Source: Lachnospiraceae bacterium UBA3287
GTDB lineage: Bacteria > Bacillota > Clostridia > Lachnospirales > Lachnospiraceae
Assembly (NCBI GenBank): GCA_002362155.1
Contig: DETN01000004.1
Location: 1-7,118 of the forward strand
Length of the DNA: 7,118 nucleotides
Direction of reading: 5' to 3'
In this document: piece by piece, positions 7,028-7,118 of the stretch
Position numbering within the stretch: position 1 is the first letter of the stretch
Layout of the letters: every line of letters begins with the position of its first letter
The notes under the pieces: model-generated
Told to the model about the DNA's origin: nothing
Seen by the model: the letters and a program-made list of their open reading frames with translations, nothing else
Database searches by the model: none
Program-made: the position numbers and the translations under genes

Positions 7028-7118
7028 GTGTAACATTCCTAAAATTACTATAAAAAAATATACAGGTTTCAATAATGTGATAGTAATTTTTTTCATCAGG
7101 TGGTAAACTGATTCTGAT
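7028..7118. other. AT-rich intergenic tail with an 11-bp inverted repeat
   Basis: Base composition changes sharply after the terminator to an AT-rich stretch. AAAATTACTAT at 7041-7051 is the exact reverse complement of ATAGTAATTTT at 7080-7090, with 28 bases between. No gene is supported here. It may be the upstream region of the next gene beyond the window edge; a TATAAA at 7049-7054 is a possible but weak -10 element. Confidence 0.5.

Noticed and set aside
6806..7096. Minus-strand frame starting with a signal-peptide-like MKKITITLLKPVYFF
   Set aside because: It begins in the AT-rich tail, reads backwards through the terminator hairpin and into the end of the last gene. The hydrophobic start is explained by AT-rich sequence, and no homology is recognised.
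1..7118. CRISPR arrays, tRNA or rRNA genes, insertion sequences, riboswitches
   Set aside because: No spaced direct repeats, no cloverleaf or ribosomal RNA sequence, no transposase, and no intergenic region long enough for a known riboswitch before any gene were seen by eye.

Overview
The window is a GC-rich stretch that resembles a Clostridia, Lachnospiraceae-type gut anaerobe. Three things suggest this: strong Shine-Dalgarno sites, a YesM/YesN-type two-component pair, and a Gram-positive lipoprotein signal on the sugar-binding protein. The genus cannot be named from the sequence. All genes lie on the + strand and form one sugar uptake and sugar-sensing locus.

Layout: (i) 1-782 is the 3' part of mglC, the membrane permease of a galactose/methyl-galactoside ABC transporter; the rest of the transporter should lie upstream. 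(ii) 802-831 is a strong intrinsic terminator. (iii) 849-6953 is a tightly packed five-gene run. It encodes an AraC-type response regulator (849-2456), a YesM-type sensor histidine kinase overlapping it by 4 nt (2453-4315), a divergent periplasmic-binding-protein-like protein with an N-terminal membrane anchor (4299-5273), a complete MglB-like galactose/glucose-binding lipoprotein (5290-6333), and a small uncharacterised cytosolic protein (6351-6953). (iv) 6996-7027 is a second strong terminator, preceded by a perfect inverted repeat. (v) The last ~90 bases are AT-rich, contain another inverted repeat and hold no supported gene.

How the genes may work together (inference): the MglB-like lipoprotein binds galactose or glucose outside the membrane. 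It, or the anchored binding-protein-like protein, passes occupancy to the extracellular sensor domain of the kinase. The kinase phosphorylates the AraC-type regulator, which would control the mgl transporter or other sugar genes. The arrangement recalls the XylFII-LytS xylose-sensing system, in which a sugar-binding protein is a component of the sensor, but here two different binding-protein-fold products sit beside the kinase. The regulatory genes have almost no room for a promoter of their own after the mglC terminator, so they may be expressed at low level by read-through.
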